From Embleya hyalina (lineage in GTDB: Bacteria > Actinomycetota > Actinomycetes > Streptomycetales > Streptomycetaceae): a stretch of DNA of 64,000 nucleotides. The stretch spans positions 896-64,895 of the forward strand of contig NZ_BIFH01000036.1 in NCBI RefSeq assembly GCF_003967355.1, in the 5' to 3' direction. Shown one piece after another: positions 17,212 through 26,674 of this stretch. The position numbers and the translations under genes were made by a program. The notes beneath the pieces are model-generated. The model saw nothing but the letters and a program-made list of their open reading frames with translations. It searched no databases and had not been told where the DNA came from. The first letter of the stretch is position 1, and each line of letters starts with the position of its first letter.

Positions 17212-17592
17212 GTGACGACCAGTTCGTACCGACCCACACCCACCCTGGGTGTGCCGTTCGGCGACCCGGAGCCGGATCCGCGGGCGGAGATCTACCTGCG
17301 CGTGCAGGCGAGCCCCGAGTTCCAGGAGATTCGGCGCCGCTACCGCGACTTCGTCTTCCCGATGTCGCTGGCCTTCCTCGCCTGGTACCTGCTCTACGTG
17401 TTCGCGTCCACGTTCGCGCGGCACTTCATGGCGCACCGCATCCTGGGCGCGTTCAACGTCGCGCTGGCGTTCGGGCTGCTCCAGTTCGCGAGCACGTTCC
17501 TGATCACGTGGGCGTACGCGCGCAACGCGCGGGCCAAGCGCGACCGCGCGGCGCTGAACCTGCGCTGGGAGACCCAGGAGATGTTCCGATGA
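17212..17592 (+). CDS. DUF485 membrane protein
   Basis: A 126-residue protein with two transmembrane segments (PMSLAFLAWYLLYVFASTFA and ALAFGLLQFASTFLITWAYA). The DUF485 signature FQEIRRRYRDFVFPMS precedes the first segment. DUF485 proteins (YjcH type) are encoded directly upstream of acetate/solute symporters, and this one overlaps the symporter start by ATGA. It presumably helps assembly or activity of that transporter, though its role is not proven. GTG 17212 has GAGGAG upstream. It is the first gene of a two-gene operon. Confidence 0.9.
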   Translation: MTTSSYRPTPTLGVPFGDPEPDPRAEIYLRVQASPEFQEIRRRYRDFVFPMSLAFLAWYLLYVFASTFARHFMAHRILGAFNVALAFGLLQFASTFLITWAYARNARAKRDRAALNLRWETQEMFR

Positions 17593-19202
17593 CCGGCCCG
17601 CACCTGGCGGTCGCCGCCGGCCATCGCGGCCTGACCGGCCTGCTGTTCGTGGTCCTCGTGCTGATCACCCTCGGCATCACCGTGTGGGCCAGCCGCAACA
17701 GCCGCACGGCCAACGACTTCTACGCCGGCGGGCGGGAGTTCTCCGCCGCGCAGAACGGGCTCGCGATCGCGGGCGACTACATGTCGGCGGCGTCCTTCCT
17801 GGGTATCGCCGGGCTGATCGCGCTGTTCGGCTACGACGGCTTCCTGTACTCGATCGGCTTCCTGGTCGCGTGGCTGGTCGTGCTCATGCTCGTGGCCGAA
17901 CTCGTGCGCAACTGCGGTCGGTTCACCATGGCCGACGTGGTGGCGTTCCGGATGAGCCGCAAGCCGGTGCGCACCGCCGCCGGCGCCGCGACGATCGTGG
18001 TCTCGATCTTCTACCTGATCGCCCAGATGGTCGGCGCGGGCACGCTGGTGGCGCTGCTGCTCGGCGACACCGGCGGCTCGGCACAGACCTGGACGATCGT
18101 CGGGGTCGGCGCGCTGATGGTGGTCTATGTGACCTTCGGCGGGATGAAGGGCACCACCTGGATCCAGATCGTCAAGGCCGTGCTGCTGCTCGGCGGCGCG
18201 ATCCTGATGACCCTGCTGGTCCTGTGGCGTTTCCACTTCGATCTCGACGAGTTGCTGCACACCGCCGCGCACACCAGCGGCCACGGGCAGCAGTTCCTCG
18301 AGCCGGGCCTGAAGTACGGGAAGAACCTGACCAGTCGGCTGGACTTCATCAGCCTGGCGATCGCCCTGGTGCTCGGCACCGCGGGGCTGCCGCACATCCT
18401 GGTGCGGTTCTACACGGTGCCCACCGCGCGGGCCGCGCGGCACTCGGTGATGTGGGCGATCGGGCTGATCGGCACGTTCTACCTGCTCACCATCGTGCTC
18501 GGGTTCGGCGCGGCGGCGGTGCTCGGCTCGGACCGGATCCGCAAGTCGAACGCGGCGGGCAACACCGCGCTGCCGCTGCTCGCGGAGGAACTGGGCGGCG
18601 GGCCGGACACGTTCGGCGGCGTGGTGTTGCTCGCGGTGATCGCGGCGGTGGCGTTCGCGACCATCCTGGCGGTGGTGGCCGGGTTGACCCTGGCCTCCTC
18701 GGCGTCGTTCGCGCACGACCTGTACACGAACGTGATCCGCAAGGAGGCGACCGACGAGAAGAGCGAACTGCGGGCGGCACGGCTGTCCGCGATCGTGATC
18801 GGCGGGATCGCGATCGGGCTGAGCCTGTCCGCGCAGAAGCTCAACGTCGCCTTCCTGGTCGCGCTCGCCTTCGCGGTGGCCGCCTCGGCGAATCTGCCCA
18901 CGTTGCTCTACACGCTGTTCTGGCGGCGGTTCAACACCAACGGCACGGTGTGGGCGATCTACGGCGGGCTCGGTTCGGCGCTGGTGCTCGTGCTGTTCTC
19001 GCCGGTGGTCTCCGGGGGCACGACGCCGCTGGTGACCGGCGTCGATTTCCACTGGTTCCCGCTGGAGAACCCGGGGATCGTGTCCATCCCGATCGGGTTC
19101 CTGTGCGGCTGGATCGGCACGTTGCGCTCGGACGAGGAGGCGGACGCGGCGAAGTACGCCGAGATGGAGGTGCGTTCGCTGACCGGGGCGGGCGCCTACT
19201 GA
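17589..19202 (+). CDS. Sodium:solute symporter, acetate/pyruvate (ActP/MctC) type
   Basis: A 537-residue SSS-family permease with about 13 transmembrane helices. The FYAGGREFSAAQNGLAIAGD and YMSAASFLGIAGLIA segments and GLPHILVRFYTVPTARAARH are typical of the acetate-permease branch (ActP, MctC). It should import short monocarboxylates with Na+ or H+ across the cytoplasmic membrane. It is translationally coupled to the DUF485 gene. The last 7 bases overlap the end of the convergent sucrase/ferredoxin-like gene, so no terminator fits between them. Substrate identity is inferred from family and partner, not from specific residues. Confidence 0.9.
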   Translation: MTGPHLAVAAGHRGLTGLLFVVLVLITLGITVWASRNSRTANDFYAGGREFSAAQNGLAIAGDYMSAASFLGIAGLIALFGYDGFLYSIGFLVAWLVVLMLVAELVRNCGRFTMADVVAFRMSRKPVRTAAGAATIVVSIFYLIAQMVGAGTLVALLLGDTGGSAQTWTIVGVGALMVVYVTFGGMKGTTWIQIVKAVLLLGGAILMTLLVLWRFHFDLDELLHTAAHTSGHGQQFLEPGLKYGKNLTSRLDFISLAIALVLGTAGLPHILVRFYTVPTARAARHSVMWAIGLIGTFYLLTIVLGFGAAAVLGSDRIRKSNAAGNTALPLLAEELGGGPDTFGGVVLLAVIAAVAFATILAVVAGLTLASSASFAHDLYTNVIRKEATDEKSELRAARLSAIVIGGIAIGLSLSAQKLNVAFLVALAFAVAASANLPTLLYTLFWRRFNTNGTVWAIYGGLGSALVLVLFSPVVSGGTTPLVTGVDFHWFPLENPGIVSIPIGFLCGWIGTLRSDEEADAAKYAEMEVRSLTGAGAY

Positions 19203-20125
19203 CGCGAGGCCGCCGCCACCCTGGCCCGCATGCTGGTCGGGAGGCCGCCGCCCTTGCCGCAGCTCTCCGGCCGGGCCGGGGCCTCCTCGCGCGGGTTCAC
19301 CACGACGGTCCAGCGGCGCCCGTCGACGTGGTGGACGAGCACGGTCCACCCGCCGTCGTCCTCGGCCCGCTCGTCGTGCACCGACAGGGCGTCGGCCCGA
19401 CGCTCGCCGCACTCCTCCCGGACCGCGAGCTCGGCGGCCTGGCCGGCCCGGGACCAGGTGGCCCGGCCCCGGCAGTGCTCCGGCGCGATCTCGCCGCGGT
19501 GTGCGGCGGTGAGCACGGCGCCGGCCGCGATGGGGTCCAGGCGGCCGTACAGGTAGCCCTGGGGCAGCACCACGGCGGTCGGGGCGAATCGGTGCCCGCC
19601 CAGGTGGGTGGCCTCCCACGTGGCCTCCGGGAAGCTCGTGGCGAGCGCCGCGGCCAGTGGGCGGCCCTCGACCGCACAGCAGCGGTCGCGCTTGCCGTTC
19701 GTGCAGACCAGCATCAGCGGCTCGGCGACCGGTTCGCCCACCGAGGGCTCGACCGGTCCGGCGAGCGCGCCGAGGTCGTGGGCGAGCAGCTCGGCGACGT
19801 CGCTCACGCGCAGTCGGCGCAACCAGGTCGCGCCCGGCTCGGTCCAGGCCAGGAACACCGTGCGCGGCGTGTCGGACTCGGCCGGCTCCGCCTCGGCCCG
19901 CGCGCCGCCCTCGTCGGGCCTGCGGATCAGCGTCGCGCGAAAGCCCGCCCGCGCCGCGCGCGCCTCCAGTTCGCGACCCACGCCGTCGGCCAGGCCCCGG
20001 CTGTCCACCAGCGCCTTCGCCGCCCACGGCCCGGGATGCTCGATCAGCAACCATCCGCGCGTGGTGGGAGCGGTGCCGGCCATCGGCTCGGCCAGTTCGT
20101 GCGAGAGAAAGACGCAGGTTTCCAC
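19196..20125 (-). CDS. Sucrase/ferredoxin-like family protein
   Basis: A 309-residue protein of the Suc_Fer-like (thioredoxin-like ferredoxin) family. Characteristic pieces are LMLVCTNGKRDRCCAVEGRP, with Cys residues that can ligate a [2Fe-2S] cluster, and HLGGHRFAPTAVVLPQGY. The N-terminal half carries RGWLLIEHPGPW, also typical. The name comes from old annotation and sucrase activity is not established; an electron-transfer or redox role is more likely. GTG 20125 is the probable start (ETCVFLSHELAEPMAG). It is convergent and overlapping with the symporter gene and divergent from the HD hydrolase gene. Confidence 0.85.
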   Translation of the reverse strand: METCVFLSHELAEPMAGTAPTTRGWLLIEHPGPWAAKALVDSRGLADGVGRELEARAARAGFRATLIRRPDEGGARAEAEPAESDTPRTVFLAWTEPGATWLRRLRVSDVAELLAHDLGALAGPVEPSVGEPVAEPLMLVCTNGKRDRCCAVEGRPLAAALATSFPEATWEATHLGGHRFAPTAVVLPQGYLYGRLDPIAAGAVLTAAHRGEIAPEHCRGRATWSRAGQAAELAVREECGERRADALSVHDERAEDDGGWTVLVHHVDGRRWTVVVNPREEAPARPESCGKGGGLPTSMRARVAAASRQ

Positions 20126-20239
20126 GACCGTGCACGGTACAGCCGCGACGGGGGCGACCAGCGGATCGGTCCCGCCCCGAGCGCCACGATCGGGTGATCC
20201 CGGTACGGTTGTTGCACACGGTAACGATGGGAGGCGGCC

Positions 20240-20713
20240 ATGCCCCAGGGACGGACCGACGGGAGCGCGGCGATAGCCGGCTTCACGTTGGACGACGCGG
20301 TGGCGCTCGCCAGGGCCGCGCACGACGGTCAGTTGGACAAGGGCGGTCACCCGTACATCACGCACCCGCTGCGGGTGATGCGGGAGGTCGAGGGGACCCA
20401 CACGCGGATGGCGGCGGTGTTGCACGATGTGATCGAGGACACGCCGGTGGGTGCGGACGATCTGCGCGCCGCCGGGGTGCCGGAGCAGGTGGTGGTCGCG
20501 GTGATCGCGCTGTCCAAGCTGCCGGGCGAGCCGCTGGAGCGCAGCATGGCCCGCGCGGCCGCGAACCCGATCGCGCTGGTGGTCAAGCGGGCGGACATCG
20601 CGGACAACCGGTCCGAGGCGCGTCTGGGTCAGCTCGACCCGGCGACGCAGGTGCGACTGCGCAAGAAGTACGCGCGCTCGATCGAACTCCTGGAGGAGTT
20701 CGCGGCGCGCTGA
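20240..20713 (+). CDS. Stand-alone HD-domain phosphohydrolase, small alarmone hydrolase-like
   Basis: A 157-residue single-domain protein that closely resembles the hydrolase half of Rel/SpoT enzymes. The motifs RAAHDGQLDKGGHPYITHPL, AVLHDVIEDT (the HD plus ED pair) and KRADIADN can be seen. It has no synthetase, TGS or ACT domain. Stand-alone proteins with these motifs (MESH1-like or small alarmone hydrolases) can degrade (p)ppGpp with Mn2+. That activity is inferred here. ATG 20240 has GGGAGG 5 bases upstream. It is monocistronic, ending at strong hairpins. Confidence 0.85.
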   Translation: MPQGRTDGSAAIAGFTLDDAVALARAAHDGQLDKGGHPYITHPLRVMREVEGTHTRMAAVLHDVIEDTPVGADDLRAAGVPEQVVVAVIALSKLPGEPLERSMARAAANPIALVVKRADIADNRSEARLGQLDPATQVRLRKKYARSIELLEEFAAR

Positions 20714-20715
20714 GC

Positions 20716-20743
20716 GGGCGTCCCGACCGCGGTCGGGACGCCC
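20716..20743 (+). terminator. Terminator of the HD hydrolase gene
   Basis: GGGCGTCCCGACC and its complement form a 13-bp stem with a two-base centre, 2 bases after the stop. Confidence 0.75.
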
Positions 20744-20755
20744 CGGAACGGGAGA

Positions 20756-20790
20756 GGCCCCCGCGGCGAGGGACGCCGCGGGGGCCGTTT
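20756..20790. terminator. Bidirectional terminator between the HD hydrolase gene and parC
   Basis: GGCCCCCGCGGCG / CGCCGCGGGGGCC form a perfect 13-bp stem with an AGGGA loop followed by GTTTCGT. It lies 34 bases after the parC stop on the other strand, so it can serve both convergent genes. Confidence 0.75.
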
Positions 20791-20823
20791 CGTGGGAGCC
20801 GGCCCGTGGGGCGGGCTCCTCGG

Positions 20824-23292
20824 TCAGACCGTGCCGGGGGGGCCGCCGACCACTTCGACGTGCTTGGCCAGCGGGGTGCCCGAACCGTCCCGACGGGGGT
20901 CCGGGGCGGGCAACTCGACCGGCTGGCCCTTGGCGTCGGAGCCGCGGCCGGGCGCCGGGCCCGCCCAGGCCAGGCGCAGCGTGGTCTCGCCCTTGAGGAA
21001 GCGCTGGCAGCGCACCCCGCCGGTGGCCCGGCCCTTGCGCGGATACTCGGCGAACGGGGTGACCTTGCAGGTGCCGTGTTCCGCGCCGAACAGCGCGTCG
21101 CCGCTGTACGCGGCCACGGTGACCACCACCGCGTCGGCGCCCGGGTCGACCGCGGTGAACGAGAGCACGGACTGCCGGTCGCCGAGCTTGATGCCGGCCA
21201 TGCCGCCGGCCGGGCGGCCCTGGGGCCGGACCATGGACGCCTGGAAGCGCAGCAGTTGCGCGTCGTCGGTGATGAAGACCAGGTCCTCCTCGCCGGTGCG
21301 CAACTCGACCGCGCCCACGATCGAGTCGCCGTCGCGCAGGGCGATCACCTCGAGGTCGTCCTTGTTGGCCGGATAGTCCGGCACGACCCGCTTGACCACC
21401 CCCTGCGCGGTGCCGAGCGCGAGCCCGGGGGAATCGGCGGAGAGCGTGGTCAGGCACACCACACGTTCGTCGGACTCCAGGGAGACGAACTCGGACAGCG
21501 GGGCCCCGCCGGCCAGGTTCGGCGCGGTCGCGGTCTCCGGGAGCGCGGGCAGGTCGACCACGTTGATCCGCAGCAGTCGGCCGGTACTGGTGACCGCGCC
21601 GACCTCGCCGCGCACCGTCGCCGCGACCGAGGAGACCACCAGGTCGTGTTTGGCCCGGCCCCCCTCGGGCGGCAGCGGGCCGCCGGTGGAGGTGCGCGCC
21701 AGCAGGCCGGTCGAGGACAGCAGGACCGTGCACGGCGCGTCGGTGACCTGCAGCGGAACCGCCGCGGCGGGGACGTCGGCCGATTCGAGCAGGACCGTGC
21801 GGCGCGGCGTGCCGTACTTCTTGGACACCGCGGCCAACTCGTCGGAGACGACCTTCCGCAGCAACTTGTCGTCGTCCAGGATCTTGGTCAGCTCGGCGAT
21901 CTCGGCGCGCAGCCGCTCCTGCTCGGCCTCCAGTTCGATCCGGTCGAACCGGGTGAGCCGGCGCAGCGGGGTGTCCAGGATGTAGGACGCCTGGATGTCG
22001 GACAGCGAGAAGGTCTCCATCAGGCGTTCCTTCGCCTGGGCGGAGTTGTCGCTCGAGCGGATCAGCTCGATCACGCGGTCGATGTCGATCAGCGCGACCA
22101 GCAGGCCGTCGACCAGGTGCAGGCGCTCCTGGCGCTTGCGGCGGCGGAACTCGCTGCGCCGGCGGACCACCTCGAAGCGGTGGTCCACGTAGACCTGGAG
22201 CAGTTCCTTCAGCCCGAGGGTGAGCGGCTGGCCGTCGACCAGGGCGACGTTGTTGATGCCGAACGTCTCCTCCATCGGCGTCAGCTTGTAGAGCTGCTGG
22301 AGGATCGCCTCGGGGTTGAAGCCGTTCTTGATCTCGATGACCAGGCGCAGCCCGTGCGAGCGGTCGGTGAGGTCCTTCAGGTCGGCGATGCCCTGGACCT
22401 TCTTGGACTGCACCAGCTCCTTGATCTTGGCGATCACCCGCTCCGGGCCGACGTTGTACGGCAGTTCGGTGACCACGATGCCCTTGCGGCGCGCGGTGAC
22501 CGACTCGACCGTGGCGGTCGCCCGGATCTTGAAGGTGCCGCGGCCCTTCTCGTAGGCGTCGCGCACACCGCCGAGGCCGACGATGCGACCGCCGGTGGGC
22601 AGGTCGGGGCCGGGCACGTGGCGCATCAGGTCGTCGAGGTCGGCGGTGGGGTGGCGGATCAGGTGCCGGGCGGCGGCGACCACCTCGACCAGGTTGTGCG
22701 GCGGCATGTTGGTCGCCATGCCGACCGCGATCCCGGACGCGCCGTTGACGAGCAGGTTCGGGAACGCGGCGGGCAGCACGCCCGGTTCCTGCTCCTGGCC
22801 GTCGTAGTTGGGGCCGAAGTCGACGACGTCCTCGTCGATCGAGTCGACCATCAACATCGCGGCCGTGGACAGCCGGGACTCGGTGTAGCGCATCGCGGCG
22901 GGCGGGTCGTCGCCGCCGAGGGAGCCGAAGTTCCCGTGGCCGTCGATCAGCGGCAGGCGCATCGAGAACGGCTGCGCCATGCGCACCAGGGTGTCGTAGA
23001 TGGGGCCGTCACCGTGCGGGTGCAGCTTGCCCATCACCTCGCCCACGACGCGGGCGCACTTGACGTAGCCCTTGTCGGGGCGAAGGCCCATCTCGGCGGC
23101 CTGGTACAGGATGCGGCGATGCACGGGCTTGAGCCCGTCGCGGGCGTCCGGCAGTGCCCGCGAGTAGATCACCGAGTAGGCGTACTCCAGGAAGGAGCCC
23201 TGCATCTCGTCGACGACGTCGATGTCGAGGATGCGTTCCTCGAAGTCGTCGGGTGGCTGCGGACCGGAGGTTTTCGTACTACGGCGGGCCAT
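20824..23292 (-). CDS. parC: DNA topoisomerase IV subunit A
   Basis: An 822-residue ParC/GyrA-family subunit. The winged-helix breakage-reunion domain contains [20 protein letters not shown], with catalytic Tyr136 in AMRYTESRL. The tower/coiled-coil region follows to about residue 490 and a beta-propeller-like C-terminal half completes it. The C-terminal domain lacks a full GyrA box, supporting ParC. The residue matching the quinolone-contacting Ser (Ser80 of E. coli ParC) is Gly95 in HPHGDG. ATG 23292 is preceded by AAGGAG. It pairs with ParE encoded about 4 kb away. Confidence 0.94.
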   Translation of the reverse strand: MARRSTKTSGPQPPDDFEERILDIDVVDEMQGSFLEYAYSVIYSRALPDARDGLKPVHRRILYQAAEMGLRPDKGYVKCARVVGEVMGKLHPHGDGPIYDTLVRMAQPFSMRLPLIDGHGNFGSLGGDDPPAAMRYTESRLSTAAMLMVDSIDEDVVDFGPNYDGQEQEPGVLPAAFPNLLVNGASGIAVGMATNMPPHNLVEVVAAARHLIRHPTADLDDLMRHVPGPDLPTGGRIVGLGGVRDAYEKGRGTFKIRATATVESVTARRKGIVVTELPYNVGPERVIAKIKELVQSKKVQGIADLKDLTDRSHGLRLVIEIKNGFNPEAILQQLYKLTPMEETFGINNVALVDGQPLTLGLKELLQVYVDHRFEVVRRRSEFRRRKRQERLHLVDGLLVALIDIDRVIELIRSSDNSAQAKERLMETFSLSDIQASYILDTPLRRLTRFDRIELEAEQERLRAEIAELTKILDDDKLLRKVVSDELAAVSKKYGTPRRTVLLESADVPAAAVPLQVTDAPCTVLLSSTGLLARTSTGGPLPPEGGRAKHDLVVSSVAATVRGEVGAVTSTGRLLRINVVDLPALPETATAPNLAGGAPLSEFVSLESDERVVCLTTLSADSPGLALGTAQGVVKRVVPDYPANKDDLEVIALRDGDSIVGAVELRTGEEDLVFITDDAQLLRFQASMVRPQGRPAGGMAGIKLGDRQSVLSFTAVDPGADAVVVTVAAYSGDALFGAEHGTCKVTPFAEYPRKGRATGGVRCQRFLKGETTLRLAWAGPAPGRGSDAKGQPVELPAPDPRRDGSGTPLAKHVEVVGGPPGTV

Positions 23293-23543
23293 GCGCGGCG
23301 TTGCTCCTTTGCTTCTTCGGGCCGGCGCCGGGCCGTGTCTCCCGTGTCCGCCCGAGGGCGGCGCGGCCGGGGACGGCCCGCACGGCGTGCCCATTGTGGC
23401 GCGCCGGTGCGACATGTGAGTGCATCGACCCGGGTGACAGCGTGCTTGGGGGCCGTGCGAGGGGGGAAGGACAGCCCTTTGGCCCACGGTTGTGCCGCAG
23501 TTCCCGGCCGCCGTTCGAGCAGGAGAAAGAAGGGTTCCGCGCG

Positions 23544-23789
23544 ATGGACGACAAGCAGATCCGCGACCGCATCACCGACATGGTCGAGCAGGAGCGTGCC
23601 CTGCGCGACCGACTTGCGCAAGGCGCGCTCACCACCGACGAGGAACACGGGCGGCTCGCGGAGGTGGAGGCCGAACTGGACCGGTGCTGGGATTTGCTGA
23701 GGCAGCGTCAGGCGTTGCGCGACGCCGGCGCGGATCCGGGGACGGCCGCGGCGCGTCCCGCGCGCCAGGTCGAGGGTTACCAGCAGTAG
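23544..23789 (+). CDS. DUF2630 family protein
   Basis: An 81-residue, highly charged helical protein. It begins MDDKQIRDRITDMVEQERAL and continues as a probable coiled coil (LTTDEEHGRLAEVEAELDRC, WDLLRQRQALR), the pattern of DUF2630. Function unknown. It is divergent from parC with a 251-bp shared region and is followed after 127 bases by the peptidase genes. ATG 23544 is preceded by AGGAG farther up and by AAGGG. The frame is open upstream to 23154, but that part overlaps parC antisense and is a shadow. Confidence 0.85.
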   Translation: MDDKQIRDRITDMVEQERALRDRLAQGALTTDEEHGRLAEVEAELDRCWDLLRQRQALRDAGADPGTAAARPARQVEGYQQ

Positions 23790-23916
23790 CCCGCACGCCC
23801 CGCTTCGCCCGTCGCGAACAGCCCCGCGCGTGGGAGTCGAACGGGTCCCGCGCGTCGTTAGGGTGAGGGTGGCCGCCGTCGCGGCGGTCACCCTCCAGGA
23901 GAGGACGGATGGGCTT

Positions 23917-25236
23917 ATGGCAGGACCGGCGACTGCATCGTTGGGGTTCACCGCGACCACGCACACCCTCGGCAACGGGCTCCGCGTGGTGCTCTCGGAG
24001 GACCACGTCGACCCCGTGGCCGCCGTCTGCCTCTGGTACGACGTGGGTTCACGGCACGAAAGGCCCGGGCGGACCGGGCTCGCGCACCTCTTCGAGCACC
24101 TGATGTTCCAGGGTTCGGCCAACGTGCACGGCAACGAGCACTTCGAGTTCGTGCAGTCCGCGGGTGGTTCGCTCAACGGCACCACCAGCTTCGAGCGCAC
24201 GAACTACTTCGAGACGATGCCCGCGCACCAGGTGGAGCTCGCACTGTGGCTGGAGGCGGACCGCATGGGCGGGCTGCTGCAGGCGCTGACCGAGGAGAGC
24301 CTGGACAACCAGCGCGACGTGGTCAAGAACGAGCGCCGGCAGCGCTACGACAACGTGCCCTACGGCACCGCGTGGGAGCGGCTGGTGGCGATGGCCTTCC
24401 CCGAGGGCCACCCGTACCACCACATGCCGATCGGCTCGATGGCCGACCTGGACGCCACCTCCCTGGAGGACTGCCGGGCCTTCTTCCGGACCTACTACGC
24501 GCCGAACAACGCGGTCCTGGCGATCGTCGGCGACGTGGACCCGGAGCAGACGCTGGCCTGGGTGGAGAAGTACTTCGGCACGATCCCCGCGCACGACGGC
24601 AAGCCGGTGCCGGCCGACGGCGCGCTGGCGCCGGTGATCGGCGCGGAGTTGCGCGAGACGGTGCACGAGGAGGTGCCCTCGCCCGCTCTGATGGCCGCCT
24701 ACCGGATGCCGGCCGACGGCACCCGGGGCGCCGACGCGGCCGACATCGCGCTGACCGTGCTCGGCGAGGGGGAGAGTTCGCGGCTGAACACCCGCCTGGT
24801 GCGGCACGACGAACTCGCGGTGTACGCCGGGGTCGGTCTGATGCGGCTGTCCGGGACCGCGTCGGTGGCCATGCTCGACGTGAAGGCGTCCGGCTCCGGC
24901 GCGGTGTCGGCGATCGACGCGGCGCTGGCCGAGGAGTTCACCCGGTTCGCCGAGGAGGGCCCCACCCCGGCCGAACTCGAGCGCGCGCAGGCCCAGTTGG
25001 AGCGCGCCTACCTGGACACGATGGCCACCGTCGGTGGTCGGGCCGACGAACTGTGCCGCTACGCGACGCTGTTCGGCGACGCGAACCTGGCGTTCACCGC
25101 GCTGGATCGGCTGCTGGACATCACGGCCGAGGAGGTGCGGGCGGTGGCCGCCGAGCGCCTGGTGCCGGACAACCGTGCGGTGCTCGTGTACGAACCGACC
25201 GACGACGCGGACGAGAACGAGGAGCAGGTCGCGTGA
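23917..25236 (+). CDS. M16 family zinc peptidase (catalytic subunit)
   Basis: A 439-residue pitrilysin-family metallopeptidase. The inverted zinc motif HLFEH occupies residues 57-61, with the third ligand probably Glu139 in VVKNERRQR. The R/Y-type substrate region of M16 enzymes appears in the C-terminal half. No signal peptide is visible, so it is cytoplasmic. It is coupled by a GTGA overlap to a second M16-fold gene lacking the zinc motif, giving the active/inactive heterodimer pattern known for M16B peptidases. ATG 23917 has AGGAGAGG upstream with rather long spacing. Substrates are unknown oligopeptides. Confidence 0.92.
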   Translation: MAGPATASLGFTATTHTLGNGLRVVLSEDHVDPVAAVCLWYDVGSRHERPGRTGLAHLFEHLMFQGSANVHGNEHFEFVQSAGGSLNGTTSFERTNYFETMPAHQVELALWLEADRMGGLLQALTEESLDNQRDVVKNERRQRYDNVPYGTAWERLVAMAFPEGHPYHHMPIGSMADLDATSLEDCRAFFRTYYAPNNAVLAIVGDVDPEQTLAWVEKYFGTIPAHDGKPVPADGALAPVIGAELRETVHEEVPSPALMAAYRMPADGTRGADAADIALTVLGEGESSRLNTRLVRHDELAVYAGVGLMRLSGTASVAMLDVKASGSGAVSAIDAALAEEFTRFAEEGPTPAELERAQAQLERAYLDTMATVGGRADELCRYATLFGDANLAFTALDRLLDITAEEVRAVAAERLVPDNRAVLVYEPTDDADENEEQVA

Positions 25237-26597
25237 CCCAGACCGGCGAGATGGTGTTCCACCCGCGCCCCGGCGCGGGAGCGGCCCGCGAGTGGACCTT
25301 CCCGGCGCCCGAGCGCTCGGTGCTCGGCAACGGCCTCGCGGTGTTGCGGGTGGACCGGCCCGGGCAGAAGGTGGTGGCGGTCGAGCTGGTGCTCGACTCG
25401 CCGCTGGCCGCCGAGCCGACCGAGTGCGAGGGCGTCGCCACGATCATGGCGCGCGCGTTCACCGAGGGCACGGACCGGATGGGCGCGGAGGAGTTCGCCG
25501 CCGAACTGGAGAGCTGCGGCGCGACGATCGACACCGACGCCGACCACCCGGGTGTGCGGGTCGCGCTCGACGTGCCTGCCTCGCGCCTGGAGCGGGCCCT
25601 GGGACTGCTCGCGGACGCGGTCCGGGCACCGGCCTTCCCGGCCGCCGAGGTGGACCGTCTGGTGCGCCAGCGGCTGGACGAGATCGTGCACGAGATGGCC
25701 AGCCCGCCCCGGCGCGCGGCGTTCGCGCTGAACGCGACGCTGTTCGACGACGCGGTGCGGCTGTCCCGGCCGCGCGCGGGCACCGCGGAGAGCGTCGCGC
25801 GGGTGGACCGGGCGGCGGTGTGGGACTTCTTCACCGCGCACGTGCGCCCGAGCACCGCCACCCTCGTGGTGGTCGGCGACTTCGCCGGCGTCGACGTCAC
25901 CGGCGTGCTGGAGCGCACCATCGGCACCTGGAGCGGGTCGGCCGCCGAGCCCTCGCGGCCGGGTCCGGTGGTCGCCGACGACCACGCGCGCGTGGTGATC
26001 GTGCACCGCGCCGGCAGCGTGCAGACGCAGCTGCTGGTCGGCCGGATCGGCCCGGGCCGCGAGGACGCCTCGTGGCCGGCGCTGACCATCGGCACCTACT
26101 GCCTCGGCGGCACCCTCACCTCGCGCCTGGACCGGGTGCTGCGCGAGGAGAAGGGCTACACCTACGGCGTGCGCGCGGCGAACCAGTCGCTGCCGAACGG
26201 CTCGCTGCTCGCCATCCACGGCTCGGTGGAGACCGACGTCACCGGACCGGCCGTCGCGGACCTGGTCACCGTGCTGCGCACGCTCGCCGCCGAGGGCCTG
26301 ACCGACGGCGAGCGGGACGCGGCCGTGCAGAGCATCGTGGGGGTCGCGCCGCTGAAGTACGTGACGCCGCGCGCGGTGTGCGACTCGCTCGCCGACATGG
26401 CCGCCGAGCGGCTGCCCGACGGCTACCTGCCCGAGCTCTACCTGAAGCTGGCCGACGTGGCCACCAAGGACGCCGCCGAGGCGGCCTCGGGCGGGTTCGA
26501 TCCCGCGCGCCTGGTGGCGGTGCTGGTCGGCGACGCGGACAAGATCCGCGAGCCTCTGGAAGCCCTCGATCTGGGACCGGTCACGGTCGTCGAATAG
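25233..26597 (+). CDS. M16 family peptidase-like protein (non-catalytic subunit)
   Basis: A 454-residue M16 fold. The position of the HxxEH motif reads GVATIMARAFTEGTDRMGAE, so the zinc site is lost. The C-terminal motif GTYCLGGTLTSRLDRVLRE, then EEKGYTYGVRA, is preserved; in this family that region provides the Arg/Tyr residues contributed by the inactive partner. The start GTG overlaps the preceding stop, so the two subunits are probably made in equal amounts and form a clamshell heterodimer. A two-part hairpin follows the gene. Confidence 0.9.
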   Translation: MTQTGEMVFHPRPGAGAAREWTFPAPERSVLGNGLAVLRVDRPGQKVVAVELVLDSPLAAEPTECEGVATIMARAFTEGTDRMGAEEFAAELESCGATIDTDADHPGVRVALDVPASRLERALGLLADAVRAPAFPAAEVDRLVRQRLDEIVHEMASPPRRAAFALNATLFDDAVRLSRPRAGTAESVARVDRAAVWDFFTAHVRPSTATLVVVGDFAGVDVTGVLERTIGTWSGSAAEPSRPGPVVADDHARVVIVHRAGSVQTQLLVGRIGPGREDASWPALTIGTYCLGGTLTSRLDRVLREEKGYTYGVRAANQSLPNGSLLAIHGSVETDVTGPAVADLVTVLRTLAAEGLTDGERDAAVQSIVGVAPLKYVTPRAVCDSLADMAAERLPDGYLPELYLKLADVATKDAAEAASGGFDPARLVAVLVGDADKIREPLEALDLGPVTVVE

Positions 26598-26605
26598 GGC
26601 GCTGC

Positions 26606-26640
26606 GGCGGTGGGCGGACCACAACGGTCGGCCCACCGCC
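26606..26640 (+). terminator. Terminator of the M16 operon
   Basis: An outer stem GGCGGTGGGC / GCCCACCGCC encloses an inner stem GACC / GGTC. It starts 8 bases after the stop codon. Confidence 0.75.
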
Positions 26641-26662
26641 AACCGGGATCCCCCCGGACACT

Positions 26663-26668
26663 TACGGT
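26663..26668 (+). promoter_or_regulatory. Possible -10 element of a leaderless transcript
   Basis: TACGGT ends 6 bases before the ATG of the P-type ATPase gene, and no Shine-Dalgarno sequence lies between. That spacing places the transcription start at the ATG. Leaderless mRNAs are common in actinobacteria. No good -35 element was found. Confidence 0.4.
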
Positions 26669-26674
26669 AGACCC

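Noticed and set aside
19196-21733. 845-residue minus-strand ORF extending upstream of the sucrase/ferredoxin-like gene
   Set aside because: Only the part after 20125 resembles a protein family; the rest is antisense to the HD hydrolase and overlaps parC in another frame.
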